Assembly: GCA_002748705.1 (NCBI GenBank)
Contig: PDSZ01000036.1
Coordinates: 1-16,082, forward strand
Length of the DNA: 16,082 nucleotides
Source of the DNA: Candidatus Fermentibacterota bacterium
GTDB taxonomy: Bacteria > Fermentibacterota > Fermentibacteria > Fermentibacterales > Fermentibacteraceae
Direction of reading: 5' to 3'
The translations under genes and the position numbers were made by a program. The first letter of the stretch is position 1. The number at the start of each line of letters is the position of its first letter. Of the stretch, positions 6,805 through 15,231 are shown piece after piece. The notes under the pieces were generated by a model. It made no database searches, was not told the origin of the DNA, and worked only from the letters and a program-made list of their open reading frames with translations.

Positions 6805-7926
6805 TTGAAGACTGTCAAAGAACGCCTTGAGAATCTCAGACTGCTTGTTTCAACCAAATCTGTTTCCAGGTCATCCAGCAACTGGGCAACATACAAGCAG
6901 GATGAAGATCCTCAGACTCCCGTGGAAAAACTGAACAAACTGGGCATGATAAAAGCTCTGACAGGAAAGTGCGGTGAAATCATTCTTCACTGCCCGGGAG
7001 ATATGCGCACAAAGGAAGATGCAGCAAAAGTCATTGAAGCTCTTGAAAGAAACAGTCTGATACCTGTCACTGTAAATGCTGATATTCATGTGCCCAGAAA
7101 AAGTGGAGTGCTGAATCACAGGCTTATGTTCGGCACACTAACTTCCCCCTATCCAGAGGTCAGAGTAGCTTCCGTAAATCAGGTAATCTCCACCATGCAG
7201 CTCATGCGTGAGGTGAAGTGCCGTCAGCTCGGACTGTGGATACCTGACGGAATGGACTCTCCAGGAGAAAAGAATTCAGTAGAGATGCTTGACTTCATCC
7301 TCAAGGGGCTTCGTCAGATAGGAATGAAAGTCAGAAAAAGTGAGTCAATGCTTCTGGGATTCAGACCATACGGGCCCTCTTTCTGCAACACAGCTGTTCC
7401 AGACTGGGGAACTGCCACATGGCTGTGCAGGGAAACGGTTCAGTCCTGCAGGCTTCTTCTTGATACCGCCTCTCTGCTTCCAGGGGAAAGCATCGAATCA
7501 GTAATCATCGCCCTTGTTCACCAGAAGATGCTTGGCCGAATTGCCCTCTCGGACAACAAGCTGGGTATGGGCGCCCTTCCAGCAGGTTCCCTTGACGCAG
7601 GTGCGCTTTTCAGACTGTTCCTGAATCTTCTGATGGCGGAAGAGGCAGGTCTCTGCTCAATGGAAGAGCTTGGATTTGAAGTAAGAGTTGACTCCAGAGT
7701 AGGCTCAATAGACAAAAACCTTCTTACCGCTGTTGAGAACATAGAACACGCTCTGGCCAGAGCGGCTCTGGTTGATTCAAAGGAGCTTAGGGCAGCCCAG
7801 TCAAAACCTAATCCCTCCCTTGCAAACAGAATACTCAGAGACGCTTTTGTTACAGATGTAAGGCCTGTTGTTCAGTCATGGAGAAAAGACAAGGGTCTGC
7901 CTGAGGATCCTTTCACAGAACTTTAG
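6805..7926 (+). CDS. RhaI-type sugar isomerase homologue with most metal ligands lost
   Basis: A 373-residue TIM-barrel protein that aligns, as I read it, with Pseudomonas-type L-rhamnose isomerases (RhaI). LMFGTLTSPYPEVRVASV at 107-124 matches 'lklGSLThPd..VR..ai', GLWIPDGMDSPGE at 143-155 matches 'iWfaDGtnyPGQ', PDWGTATW at 199-206 matches 'qDWGt.y', and SLDAGALFRLFL at 262-273 matches 'lDaGai.p..LF'. At expected metal-ligand positions the residues differ: PYGPSF at 188-193 replaces FEPAFY (no Glu), LLDTAS at 218-223 keeps Asp but lacks the following His, IALSDNKLG at 246-254 replaces FHFNDSKYG (no His), and VDSRVG at 295-300 keeps Asp. Loss of sugar isomerase activity is inferred. The start is a TTG at 6805 with AGAGGGGG at 6786-6793, spaced long. 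A weak imperfect hairpin (6741-6780) lies upstream. Confidence 0.65.
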   Translation: MKTVKERLENLRLLVSTKSVSRSSSNWATYKQDEDPQTPVEKLNKLGMIKALTGKCGEIILHCPGDMRTKEDAAKVIEALERNSLIPVTVNADIHVPRKSGVLNHRLMFGTLTSPYPEVRVASVNQVISTMQLMREVKCRQLGLWIPDGMDSPGEKNSVEMLDFILKGLRQIGMKVRKSESMLLGFRPYGPSFCNTAVPDWGTATWLCRETVQSCRLLLDTASLLPGESIESVIIALVHQKMLGRIALSDNKLGMGALPAGSLDAGALFRLFLNLLMAEEAGLCSMEELGFEVRVDSRVGSIDKNLLTAVENIEHALARAALVDSKELRAAQSKPNPSLANRILRDAFVTDVRPVVQSWRKDKGLPEDPFTEL

Positions 7927-7965
7927 ACCGGTTCATAACAGCGATACCGGCCAGAATGGGTTTGC

Positions 7966-8388
7966 TTATGGATGACACCGCGTACAGTGGTTGCAGATTC
8001 CCTGGGAGCCCCCTGTCCCCCACCTGAACCACATATCCTCCATTTCCGAGAGAAGCATTGTGGTGTCCAGTTCAAGAAAGCCGCAGTGTCCCACAAGTGT
8101 AACCACAGCAGGAAAACCGTTGATTCGCCCTGCAAGAGAGGCTACTTCGGAATAACCTGAAGCTTCCGGTGATATGAGATACAGTGAGATATCAGCTGTG
8201 TCAGGAATAAAGCTTTCGCCGATTGCAGAGAGCATCTGCTGTGACATGTCTGCATCTGCCGCCGGATTCCCTGAACATACAAGAAGAAAAGCGAAATCCC
8301 CCGGTTCGGCAATTGCCTCTAAATCGGCAAATCCTTCAACTGGAACAAATACCGTACTTAGAAGGATAATATTAAGCAATAAGGTCAT
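7966..8388 (-). CDS. Small secreted thioredoxin-like protein, function unknown
   Basis: A 140-residue product on the minus strand. The first 20 residues (MTLLLNIILLSTVFVPVEGF) look like a signal peptide, although the n-region has no lysine or arginine. The rest, about 25-125, could be a thioredoxin-like fold: FAFLLVCSG may be the first strand, and NGFPAVVTLVG resembles the cis-proline strand of thioredoxins. The CxxC active site is missing; only a single Cys follows the first strand. The C-terminal end has CNHCTRCH (near residues 132-139), a Cys/His cluster of unknown purpose. No strong ribosome-binding site precedes the ATG, but an in-frame stop closes the frame just upstream. It converges on the isomerase gene (39-bp gap with CCGGT 7928-7932 and ACCGG 7946-7950 as a weak stem) and diverges from the first CotH gene. 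Confidence 0.55.
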   Translation of the reverse strand: MTLLLNIILLSTVFVPVEGFADLEAIAEPGDFAFLLVCSGNPAADADMSQQMLSAIGESFIPDTADISLYLISPEASGYSEVASLAGRINGFPAVVTLVGHCGFLELDTTMLLSEMEDMWFRWGTGGSQGICNHCTRCHP

Positions 8389-8418
8389 AGGGGATAGGCC
8401 CTTTCATGGACTGAGTAA

Positions 8419-8447
8419 TTGAAAAATCCACCTAAGGGTAGTATAAT
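8419..8447 (+). promoter_or_regulatory. Sigma70-like promoter overlapping the extended 5' end of the first CotH gene
   Basis: TTGAAA at 8419-8424 and TATAAT at 8442-8447 are separated by exactly 17 bp, a near-consensus promoter. Transcription would begin about seven bases past the -10, next to the ATG at 8455, which would make the mRNA leaderless. The same TTG could otherwise be read as a start codon, so the promoter and the longer protein are competing interpretations. The minus-strand gene starts at 8388, so this is the divergent control region. Confidence 0.45.
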
Positions 8448-8454
8448 AATCATC

Positions 8455-10884
8455 ATGATTGGCATTATCATTTTTGTGTTATTGTCTCAGTTGCCATGCT
8501 ATTCTCTCTCTGCGGATCCGCAGGAATTGGAGTATCTCAGGGAACATCCTCATCAGGGGATAGAGATTCCTGCCATACTTCATCTTGAAAGCATGGATAT
8601 CCCCTGTACACTTGCCCTAAGGGGAGGCACCTCTCAGGGATGTTCCAAGAAAAGCTGGCATATCAGCCTTGAAGACGGCGGGCACATTCTGCTGAATGCC
8701 CAGTTCAGGGATCCTTCACTGATAAGAAATACTCTGGGTCTTTACATGACCAGGGCTCTTGGTTTTCCAGCTCCCCTTACTGAGTTTGTCACACTGGAGT
8801 TCAACGGTTTCAGCGAAGGGGTTTATGAGCATGTTGAGCGTGTTGACAGGCTCTTCTATGCCAGGAACGGAACAGGATTCGGAGCCCTTTACAAGAATGT
8901 GGACACAGCAGGCAGGCTTGTCTGCCAGTATGCGGACACCTGCGGCACAGCAGGGCTGGAGCCCAAGATAGACAGCCAGCCTTACGCCTGCAGAATACTT
9001 GAACTTATAGAAAGCTGCAGACGGGGTGATGTTTCCTCCCTGAACGAAAACGAGATTCTTGCAGCTATGGCTGTAAATACAGCTATTTGGGACAGAGACG
9101 GTCTGATAAAAAACTGTTATTTCCATCAGTATGCCGGCCAGTGGCACTTCTATCCATGGGACAGGGATGCAACCTTCGGAAACTCCTGGCAGGGATTCTA
9201 TGACTCCACATGGACAACTCAATCTGGCCTTCATGATATAGGCTACTTTGGTGCTTCAAGGGCCTTTCTCGAAAATCCTGAGAGCGTCATTGCCCTTGAT
9301 GAATACATTGACCAGTGCGCATCTCTCATGGATGGAGAGCTGCCTGCTATGGTTGACTCTTTCAATATGCTGTTAAGGAATGAACTCTGTTACGATCCCT
9401 ATTACGAATACACTCCGGTCCAGTTCGATTCATTATGCCTGGTACTTAAGACAGATCTGCTGGAAAGAGCTGCATACCTCAGAACGCTGAACCTGGGTTC
9501 TTCTTCTCCTGTACCTGTATCCTGGAGCATCTCCAACTGTATGGATATGGAGAATGAACTGCATATAGAACTGGAACTGGCCGGACCGGAACCTGAAACT
9601 GTTTTCATTCTTGTCTCCATCAACGGTAATTATGAAATATGGCACTACATGCATAAAAGCAACAGAAACAGCTGCTGGGAATATGATTTTGAAGTTGCAG
9701 ACACCACTCATTTCGTAAACTTTGTTTTTGGACCCAGGTTGTCTTCCCTGCCATTTCCAATATTCTTCCCGTCATGGGCAATGAGGGGATACGATTCCAG
9801 ACCTTCTCCATGCCCGGGAGCCCGTGCAGCTCTGGCTCCGCTGGAACCGGCATATTTCATCATTCATGAGCCTGTATGGTGCGGAGAAAACCTCTGGGTT
9901 CTGCCTGTTACCAATGAAAACTCATCACAGCAGGACATAAGTCACTGCAGCTTTCTTCTTGGTGAGCCTTCCGGAAGCATTTTCTTCAGTGACTCTGTTC
10001 TGATTTCTTCCGGTGAAACATTTTACCTGACCTCAAATGCTGCTCAGGCTTCCTCTTTCTATGGCGGCAGGGTCTTTGGTGATGCCGGAACTTCTTTCCC
10101 TTCCGGCAGCCAGCTGATTCTTCAGGATCCTTCCTGGAATTACCTTCACAGCTGGCATATCACCGGTGCCGATTCTCTTCCTCCAGGTGAAGCGGACATA
10201 ATACCCTGTGAAATCTCTGCCGGTGCAGGTGAAGACTGGATAGAGCTATACAACAGAGGCTCCGGTGAAGCTGACCTTTCCAGCTGGTACTTCATGGATT
10301 CCAGTAAGAATGTTTCAATAATTCCTGAAGGAACAAGAATAGCTCCGGGGCAGCTCTACACAGCATGGGAAAATCCCCCTGGCCAAACTTTCAATCAGCT
10401 TGACTTTTCCCTGAACGGTTTAGAAGATACTCTCTCCCTCTTCAACTCAACCGGTACTGAGATCTTCAAACTGGGCTGGAGCGAAAGCTGGCCCTTAAAT
10501 TCCACAGGAATCATGTATCTGATTTCTCCCCTTCATGATTACAACCTGGCAGCACACTGGCAGGCTGAGGATACTCCAGGAACTCCTGGAGAATCCAATC
10601 CAGGATGGAAAGGTATTTTCAGTTCTGTGGAGGTTAATCTCTCTTCCCAAAATCCATCCAATGGGGCCTTCTCTTTTACTTATACCAGCTCATCAACCCC
10701 TATTGAAGCCATACTGTATGATATGAGCGGAAGAAGAATAGCCGGTCTGCCCCTTCCCGGCACTCTCACAGGAACTGTTTCAGCAGACTTTTCCGGAACA
10801 ATTCCTTCCGGCATCTATATCATTTACCTGAGAACAGCTGCAGGAGCAGATACAGCTTGTTTAACAGTGTTGAACGAAATATAG
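8455..10884 (+). CDS. Secreted CotH-type kinase with lamin-tail and C-terminal sorting domains (paralogue 1)
   Basis: The product is a large exported protein of about 809 residues. After a hydrophobic signal segment, about residues 20-290 form a CotH domain, the atypical secreted protein-kinase fold first known from the spore coat. Visible landmarks are LRGGTSQGCSKKSW, LLNAQFRDPSLIRNTLG, GVYEHVERVDR, a central EP.xDSQPY block and WHFYPWDRDATFGN near residue 230-243, which carries the metal-binding Asp pair. About 579-720 resembles a lamin-tail domain (DWIELYNRG...LSSWYFMD). The last 87 residues resemble a Por/T9SS type A sorting domain (NPSNGAFSFTY, ILYDMSGRRIAGL, PSGIYIIYL). I chose the ATG at 8455 because the neighbouring paralogue begins at the same alignment point and because a promoter overlaps the upstream TTG at 8419. 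The middle region (about 300-575) matches no domain I recognise. Confidence 0.8.
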   Translation: MIGIIIFVLLSQLPCYSLSADPQELEYLREHPHQGIEIPAILHLESMDIPCTLALRGGTSQGCSKKSWHISLEDGGHILLNAQFRDPSLIRNTLGLYMTRALGFPAPLTEFVTLEFNGFSEGVYEHVERVDRLFYARNGTGFGALYKNVDTAGRLVCQYADTCGTAGLEPKIDSQPYACRILELIESCRRGDVSSLNENEILAAMAVNTAIWDRDGLIKNCYFHQYAGQWHFYPWDRDATFGNSWQGFYDSTWTTQSGLHDIGYFGASRAFLENPESVIALDEYIDQCASLMDGELPAMVDSFNMLLRNELCYDPYYEYTPVQFDSLCLVLKTDLLERAAYLRTLNLGSSSPVPVSWSISNCMDMENELHIELELAGPEPETVFILVSINGNYEIWHYMHKSNRNSCWEYDFEVADTTHFVNFVFGPRLSSLPFPIFFPSWAMRGYDSRPSPCPGARAALAPLEPAYFIIHEPVWCGENLWVLPVTNENSSQQDISHCSFLLGEPSGSIFFSDSVLISSGETFYLTSNAAQASSFYGGRVFGDAGTSFPSGSQLILQDPSWNYLHSWHITGADSLPPGEADIIPCEISAGAGEDWIELYNRGSGEADLSSWYFMDSSKNVSIIPEGTRIAPGQLYTAWENPPGQTFNQLDFSLNGLEDTLSLFNSTGTEIFKLGWSESWPLNSTGIMYLISPLHDYNLAAHWQAEDTPGTPGESNPGWKGIFSSVEVNLSSQNPSNGAFSFTYTSSSTPIEAILYDMSGRRIAGLPLPGTLTGTVSADFSGTIPSGIYIIYLRTAAGADTACLTVLNEI

Positions 10885-10906
10885 AACCTGATAGAAAAGG
10901 TTTTCT

Positions 10907-13363
10907 ATGCTATTACTCTTTCTTCTTTTGCAGGGTTTGCTTCCTGAATATTCCATAACAGCAGATCCGGAACAGCTGGAATATCTATATGACAATTTCA
11001 ATCAGGGTATTGAAATACAGGGAGTTCTATCAATCGACTCGGTGACTGCAGACTGTACTGTCTCTTTCCGCGGTGGTGCCAGTTTGTATCAGGAGAAAAA
11101 AAGCTGGTGCATTCGAGTTGAAGAAGAAGGCATTGTTCCCTGGGGTAAGAATCTTCTGCTGAATGCACAGTTTCTTGATCCTTCTCTTATGAGAAACACT
11201 CTGGGGCACTTCCTCACCAGAGAGCTGGGGTTTCCGGCATCAAGAACCGGTTTTGCCACCCTTACTGTCAATGGCACTTATCTTGGTGTCTACGAGCAGA
11301 TTGAAAGAGTCGACCGGTACTTCTTCAACCATCGCGGAATGGATTGGGGTCCTGTTTTCAAGAGCGTTCACACAGTGGGAAGACTTGTGTGCCACTATGC
11401 GGACCATCATGGTACATACGGCATTGAACCAAAGCGAGACAGCCAGCCATACTCTCAACTTCTTCTGGAACTGATTGAGGACTGTCGAAGAGGGGATGTA
11501 TCAAACCTGAAAACTGATGAATTCCTGACCCTTTTCGCTGTTAAGATTGCAACTGCAAACAGAGATGCAGTTATCAAAAACTTTCTTCTTCACAACTGGC
11601 AGGGAATATGGCATGTATATCCATGGGACATGGATGCCTCCCTTGGCAATACCCCTGGTGAATACATTCCTGGATGGACCTGCAAACCTGCTGTTTACGA
11701 TATCCCTCTCTTCGGAGGAACAAGACCGCTGCTGGAATCATGGGAAAATCTTCAGATTTTCAATTCTCTTCTTGACTCCTGCGCTTCTGTTATGGAAAAC
11801 CGTTTCCCTGCGGTTATCGACTCCCTCAGGAGAGAACTGCGGGGACCCCTCGGTGAAGATCCATACTACCAATATTCTTCGGCTCAGTTTGATTCAATAT
11901 GTGCTGTACTCTCATCGGATGTGGTTGAAAGAGCTGTGTATGTTTCATCTTCACTGCATTTTCCTGAACCGGCTCAGGGTATCTCATCATTTACAATAAC
12001 TGACTGTCTGAACCTTGGTAAAACTTTTCACTTTTCTCTTGAGATTGAGCAGGGAAATACAGATGGGGTAGTACTACTCCTTTCCATTGATGGAGGAGAA
12101 GAAGAACTCCACTTTCTTCCAAACACCGGAGAGAACTATTTTGAGTTTTTCAAAGACCTGCCACCTGGAACCTATTCAGTAAGAATTACTTTCGGTCCCA
12201 GATTGAAATCTTCACTTATGCCTGTATTCTTTCCATCCTGGTCAATGAAGCAGTATCACCTTTATCCGGTTCCAGCCCCTGGAGCCCGGGTGGCAATTGC
12301 ACCTCTTCATCCTGATATGCTCTCTCCTGGAGAACCGTTCAGTTACGGTGAGTTTCTGTGGGTGCTGCCTGTTACCAATACAGCAGATTTCACCCAGGAC
12401 CTGAGCCTTTGCTCATTTCATGTGGGTAACCCTTCCGGAACAGTGTTCTTTTCCGAATCACTCACTGTCAGTTCAGGAGAAACAATCTACCTCACCAATA
12501 ATTCCAGTTTAGCTGAAACCGTTATAGAAGGACGGATATTTGGAGACGCAGGAACCAGTTTCCCTGCAAATTCTCAACTCCTTCTTAATGATCCTGCATG
12601 GTACACTATTCACTCATGGAATATAGGAGAAGGAGATTCGGTCAACTCCTGCGAAGCTGGAATTATTCCATGCGAGATATCAAGAGGCAATGGCAATGAC
12701 TGGATTGAGCTTTACAATTCAGGAAATACTGATGCAGATATTTCCGAATGGTTTTTGATGGACTCAGATAATAATGTTTCCTTTATCCCCGACAAAACAG
12801 TTCTCCATCCAGGAGAGTTGATTCTCGTAATGGAGTATCCGGATTCCAGCTTGCAAAACACAACCGGTATGGTATTTCCTCTTGCTTTTTCATTATGCTC
12901 TCTGAATGATTCTCTTACCCTTTTCAGCAACATGGGTAATGAAATATTCTCTTTCGGCTGGGATGAACCATGGCCAGGTAAAAATACCGTTATGTACCTG
13001 CGGTCGCCTTTCAGACCTTTGGAAATCAGTACAAGCTGGCTTCAATGCCCGCTGCCGGGCTCCCCGGGAGTACTGAATCCTCAATGGGGTTCAGGAAGAG
13101 GATATGCAGGAATATCCCTTACTTCTCCCAACCCTGGTTCAGGGCTTATCAGCTTCAGTTACAAAGCTTCTTCCAATGAGTTAGAGGCAATTTTATATGA
13201 CCTGTCCGGGCGTGAAATAACAAATTTTATTCTTCCTGAAGAATGTTCCGGATCTGTTACCGAAAACCTTGAAGGGTTACTCCCTGCGGGAGTTTATATT
13301 ATCTATCTCAGGTCTTCAAATGGAACGGACAGCGTGAAACTGACCGTACTTACAGAGGAGTAA
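10907..13363 (+). CDS. Secreted CotH-type kinase with lamin-tail and C-terminal sorting domains (paralogue 2)
   Basis: An 818-residue paralogue of the preceding gene, collinear along its whole length, so the pair probably arose by tandem duplication. The signal peptide (MLLLFLLLQGLLPEYSITA) is hydrophobic but has no basic n-region. The CotH domain (about 20-300) has FRGGASLYQEKKSW at 55-67, LLLNAQFLDPSLMRNTLG at 83-100, GVYEQIERVDRYF and WHVYPWDMDASLGN at about 235-248. The second half of that last block is DASLG, where most CotH proteins and its sister have D.TFG or D..FG. A lamin-tail-like domain (DWIELYNSGNTDADISEWFLMD) and a sorting-like domain (from about 733, with ILYDLSGREITNF and PAGVYIIYLR) follow. 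AAAAGG at 10895-10900 supports the ATG at 10907, and the gap to paralogue 1 is 22 bases. Substrates are unknown. Confidence 0.85.
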   Translation: MLLLFLLLQGLLPEYSITADPEQLEYLYDNFNQGIEIQGVLSIDSVTADCTVSFRGGASLYQEKKSWCIRVEEEGIVPWGKNLLLNAQFLDPSLMRNTLGHFLTRELGFPASRTGFATLTVNGTYLGVYEQIERVDRYFFNHRGMDWGPVFKSVHTVGRLVCHYADHHGTYGIEPKRDSQPYSQLLLELIEDCRRGDVSNLKTDEFLTLFAVKIATANRDAVIKNFLLHNWQGIWHVYPWDMDASLGNTPGEYIPGWTCKPAVYDIPLFGGTRPLLESWENLQIFNSLLDSCASVMENRFPAVIDSLRRELRGPLGEDPYYQYSSAQFDSICAVLSSDVVERAVYVSSSLHFPEPAQGISSFTITDCLNLGKTFHFSLEIEQGNTDGVVLLLSIDGGEEELHFLPNTGENYFEFFKDLPPGTYSVRITFGPRLKSSLMPVFFPSWSMKQYHLYPVPAPGARVAIAPLHPDMLSPGEPFSYGEFLWVLPVTNTADFTQDLSLCSFHVGNPSGTVFFSESLTVSSGETIYLTNNSSLAETVIEGRIFGDAGTSFPANSQLLLNDPAWYTIHSWNIGEGDSVNSCEAGIIPCEISRGNGNDWIELYNSGNTDADISEWFLMDSDNNVSFIPDKTVLHPGELILVMEYPDSSLQNTTGMVFPLAFSLCSLNDSLTLFSNMGNEIFSFGWDEPWPGKNTVMYLRSPFRPLEISTSWLQCPLPGSPGVLNPQWGSGRGYAGISLTSPNPGSGLISFSYKASSNELEAILYDLSGREITNFILPEECSGSVTENLEGLLPAGVYIIYLRSSNGTDSVKLTVLTEE

Positions 13364-13366
13364 ACT

Positions 13367-14440
13367 ATGAAAACAGCCTTTGCTGTGGCCCTTATACTTA
13401 CTGTGCAGCCTCTTCTGGGTGCTGTGGATGTAGAGAACCCATTTTGCAGGAGCCTTACACTGGAAGGTTATCTGGATCTCAGATACAGCCGGAACGGCTC
13501 ATACAATGCTGTTCCATCCAGAGAGTTTCAGATTCGCAGATCCGGACTTGAAGTAGCAGCTGAAGTAACTGACAATCTGGAAGCTGAGCTTAAGGTTGAG
13601 CTTCAGCCTGATGAGGTATTCCTGAAGAATGCGCTTGTTCAGTGGAGTCCTCTGGATTTTGCCTCTGCCAGATTCGGTCAGTTTAAAAGGGAAACAGTTC
13701 TAGGCGGAACTCTCAGCACATGGAATCTTCCTCTCTTTGAAAGGCCTCTCTCCTGCAATCTCATGGAAGATCTAACCTACAGCGGCAGAGACATAGGAAT
13801 GGACATTGAGGTCAATTTGCGTCCTGTGGAATCCCTTATTCTCACCGGAACGGCAGGAGTCTTCAATGGTGATGAGAGAGCTGAGGAAAGGGAAAACAAT
13901 GAGCTGCTGTATTCCTTCAGAGGAGTCGCTGAAGCTGTTCCATTGAATCTCAAGCTCGGCGGCTCGGTAATACTGCACCGGCTTGGCGCTGTTAACTCAC
14001 AGTCAGTTGAAGGCTACATTTCAAGCAGCCGTCTGATGGCTTTTTCAGCAGATATCCAGTTTAACCATTCTTTCAGCAACTGGTATGACATTCAGATTCT
14101 CGGAGAATACACCATCGGGGACAACTGGGAATGGGTAGATGCACTGGCAGGGGAAGATCCTCCCTTTTTCAAAGGTCTCTGGAGCGCTGTCACATTCAGC
14201 TGGCACCCGTGGAATATAGATGCCATAAGAACCATATCTCTCTCTGCAGGATATGACAGGCTTCAGGAAAATCTTGATCTAGATAACATGAAGAATCAGC
14301 AGATATCACTAATTTGCTCAGTATATCCAACAGAAAACACAAGAATAAGGTTTGGACGGGTAATACACATAGAGCAAAATCCTCTACAGGAGGAAAACGA
14401 ATACACCGACATAATTATGGAAGCAGGGCTCAGGTTCTGA
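13367..14440 (+). CDS. Outer-membrane porin, phosphate-selective porin O/P-like
   Basis: A 357-residue precursor with a clear signal peptide (MKTAFAVALILTVQPLLGA) and a beta-barrel pattern of alternating hydrophobic strands. YLDLRYSRNG, FQIRRSGLEVAAEVTDNLEAELKVELQ, FLKNALVQWSP and ASARFGQFKRE resemble the N-terminal half of Porin_O_P (OprP/OprO-like) proteins, where a 'r.rRar....g.l......a.l..g' pattern and a conserved 'vriGqfk.P' strand recur. The chain ends in aromatic EAGLRF, the expected C-terminal Phe of outer-membrane proteins recognised by the BAM machinery. AGAGGAG at 13354-13360, overlapping the end of the CotH gene, supports the ATG at 13367. The substrate is not shown by sequence; phosphate or polyphosphate passage is inferred from the neighbouring VTC-type gene. 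The stop codon overlaps that gene's ATG. Confidence 0.7.
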   Translation: MKTAFAVALILTVQPLLGAVDVENPFCRSLTLEGYLDLRYSRNGSYNAVPSREFQIRRSGLEVAAEVTDNLEAELKVELQPDEVFLKNALVQWSPLDFASARFGQFKRETVLGGTLSTWNLPLFERPLSCNLMEDLTYSGRDIGMDIEVNLRPVESLILTGTAGVFNGDERAEERENNELLYSFRGVAEAVPLNLKLGGSVILHRLGAVNSQSVEGYISSSRLMAFSADIQFNHSFSNWYDIQILGEYTIGDNWEWVDALAGEDPPFFKGLWSAVTFSWHPWNIDAIRTISLSAGYDRLQENLDLDNMKNQQISLICSVYPTENTRIRFGRVIHIEQNPLQEENEYTDIIMEAGLRF

Positions 14441-15231
14441 TGCCCAAACTTCCAGAACACCTTCACTTCTACAGGAACGAGTTCAAATACATCCTTCATG
14501 GAGAGAGCATTCAGGTAATAACCAGAGAGCTTGACCGCCATCTCTCAAGGGATGTCTACTGCAGACAGGATGGACACTACGACATCAGAAGCGTCTATTT
14601 TGATTCCCCTGGCCTCCGGTGGTTCAACGAAAAGAGAGACGGTCTGAAAAAAAGGTTCAAGTATCGTCTGAGAACATACTCACATTCTGAGAAGGGCTTT
14701 GACTATCCCCTTTTTCTGGAACTGAAAGGCCGCAATGGTGCTCTGGTTATAAAGCACAGGGTGAAACTACCCATAGATCAGTTTTCTGAGGGCATTAAAG
14801 AAGGTTCCTCATGGTTCAGGGAGCTTCTTTACCGGTATTCGCCTGGAAACAAGACAGCGGAACGATTCATCGCTCAATCGTTCAGATACAGACTTGCCCC
14901 CTCTGTTATCACTGATTACCGGAGAGCAGCCTGGGAAGACAGCGCCAATCCGGACTTCAGAGCAACCATAGATACAGAAACAGCAGCATGGCGTACATCA
15001 TGGCAGGGGTTGCCTGCGGGTATTCCAAGGGAGATACTTCCATGTTGTGGAATAGTTGAAATAAAGTTCAGATACCGTATTCCATTCTGGTTTCAGAGAC
15101 TTGTCAGGGAAATGGGTCTTGTAAGAGTGTCCTGCTCCAAGTTTCAGAAGGCGGTAGAGGCTGTATACCTCAGCGACAGCAGCAGCCGTATAAACAGAAT
15201 GGTAGAGAGGAGCACAGCTTGCCTACACTGA
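14440..15231 (+). CDS. VTC-domain polyphosphate polymerase-like protein
   Basis: A 263-residue VTC domain (triphosphate tunnel metalloenzyme fold), the family of the yeast vacuolar polyphosphate polymerase catalytic subunit Vtc4. The tunnel motifs are present: RNEFKYIL at 12-19, IRSVYFDSP at 49-57, KRFKYRLRTY at 71-80, LELKGR at 93-98, VIKHRVKL at 103-110, YRRAAW at 160-165, FRATIDTE at 173-180, VEIKFRYRIPFW at 206-217 and SKFQKAVEA at 233-241. The many Arg and Lys residues and the acidic metal-binding pairs suggest an intact active tunnel that would build polyphosphate from ATP. There is no signal or membrane segment, so the enzyme is probably cytoplasmic. The ATG overlaps the porin stop (TGATG). 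Extending the frame to 14314 would need translation of porin sequence in another frame. Confidence 0.85.
   Translation: MPKLPEHLHFYRNEFKYILHGESIQVITRELDRHLSRDVYCRQDGHYDIRSVYFDSPGLRWFNEKRDGLKKRFKYRLRTYSHSEKGFDYPLFLELKGRNGALVIKHRVKLPIDQFSEGIKEGSSWFRELLYRYSPGNKTAERFIAQSFRYRLAPSVITDYRRAAWEDSANPDFRATIDTETAAWRTSWQGLPAGIPREILPCCGIVEIKFRYRIPFWFQRLVREMGLVRVSCSKFQKAVEAVYLSDSSSRINRMVERSTACLH

Noticed and set aside
8716..9234. Minus-strand ORF of 172 codons inside the first CotH gene
   Set aside because: It lies wholly within the CotH kinase domain, whose + strand motifs are clear; no start context.
11547..11999. Second-frame + strand ORF of 150 codons inside the second CotH gene
   Set aside because: Overlaps the conserved CotH catalytic region in another frame; no Shine-Dalgarno and no motif.
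14314..14439. Upstream extension of the VTC gene into the porin
   Set aside because: The ATG at 14440 overlaps the porin stop in the coupled TGATG arrangement, and the extension shows no VTC similarity.
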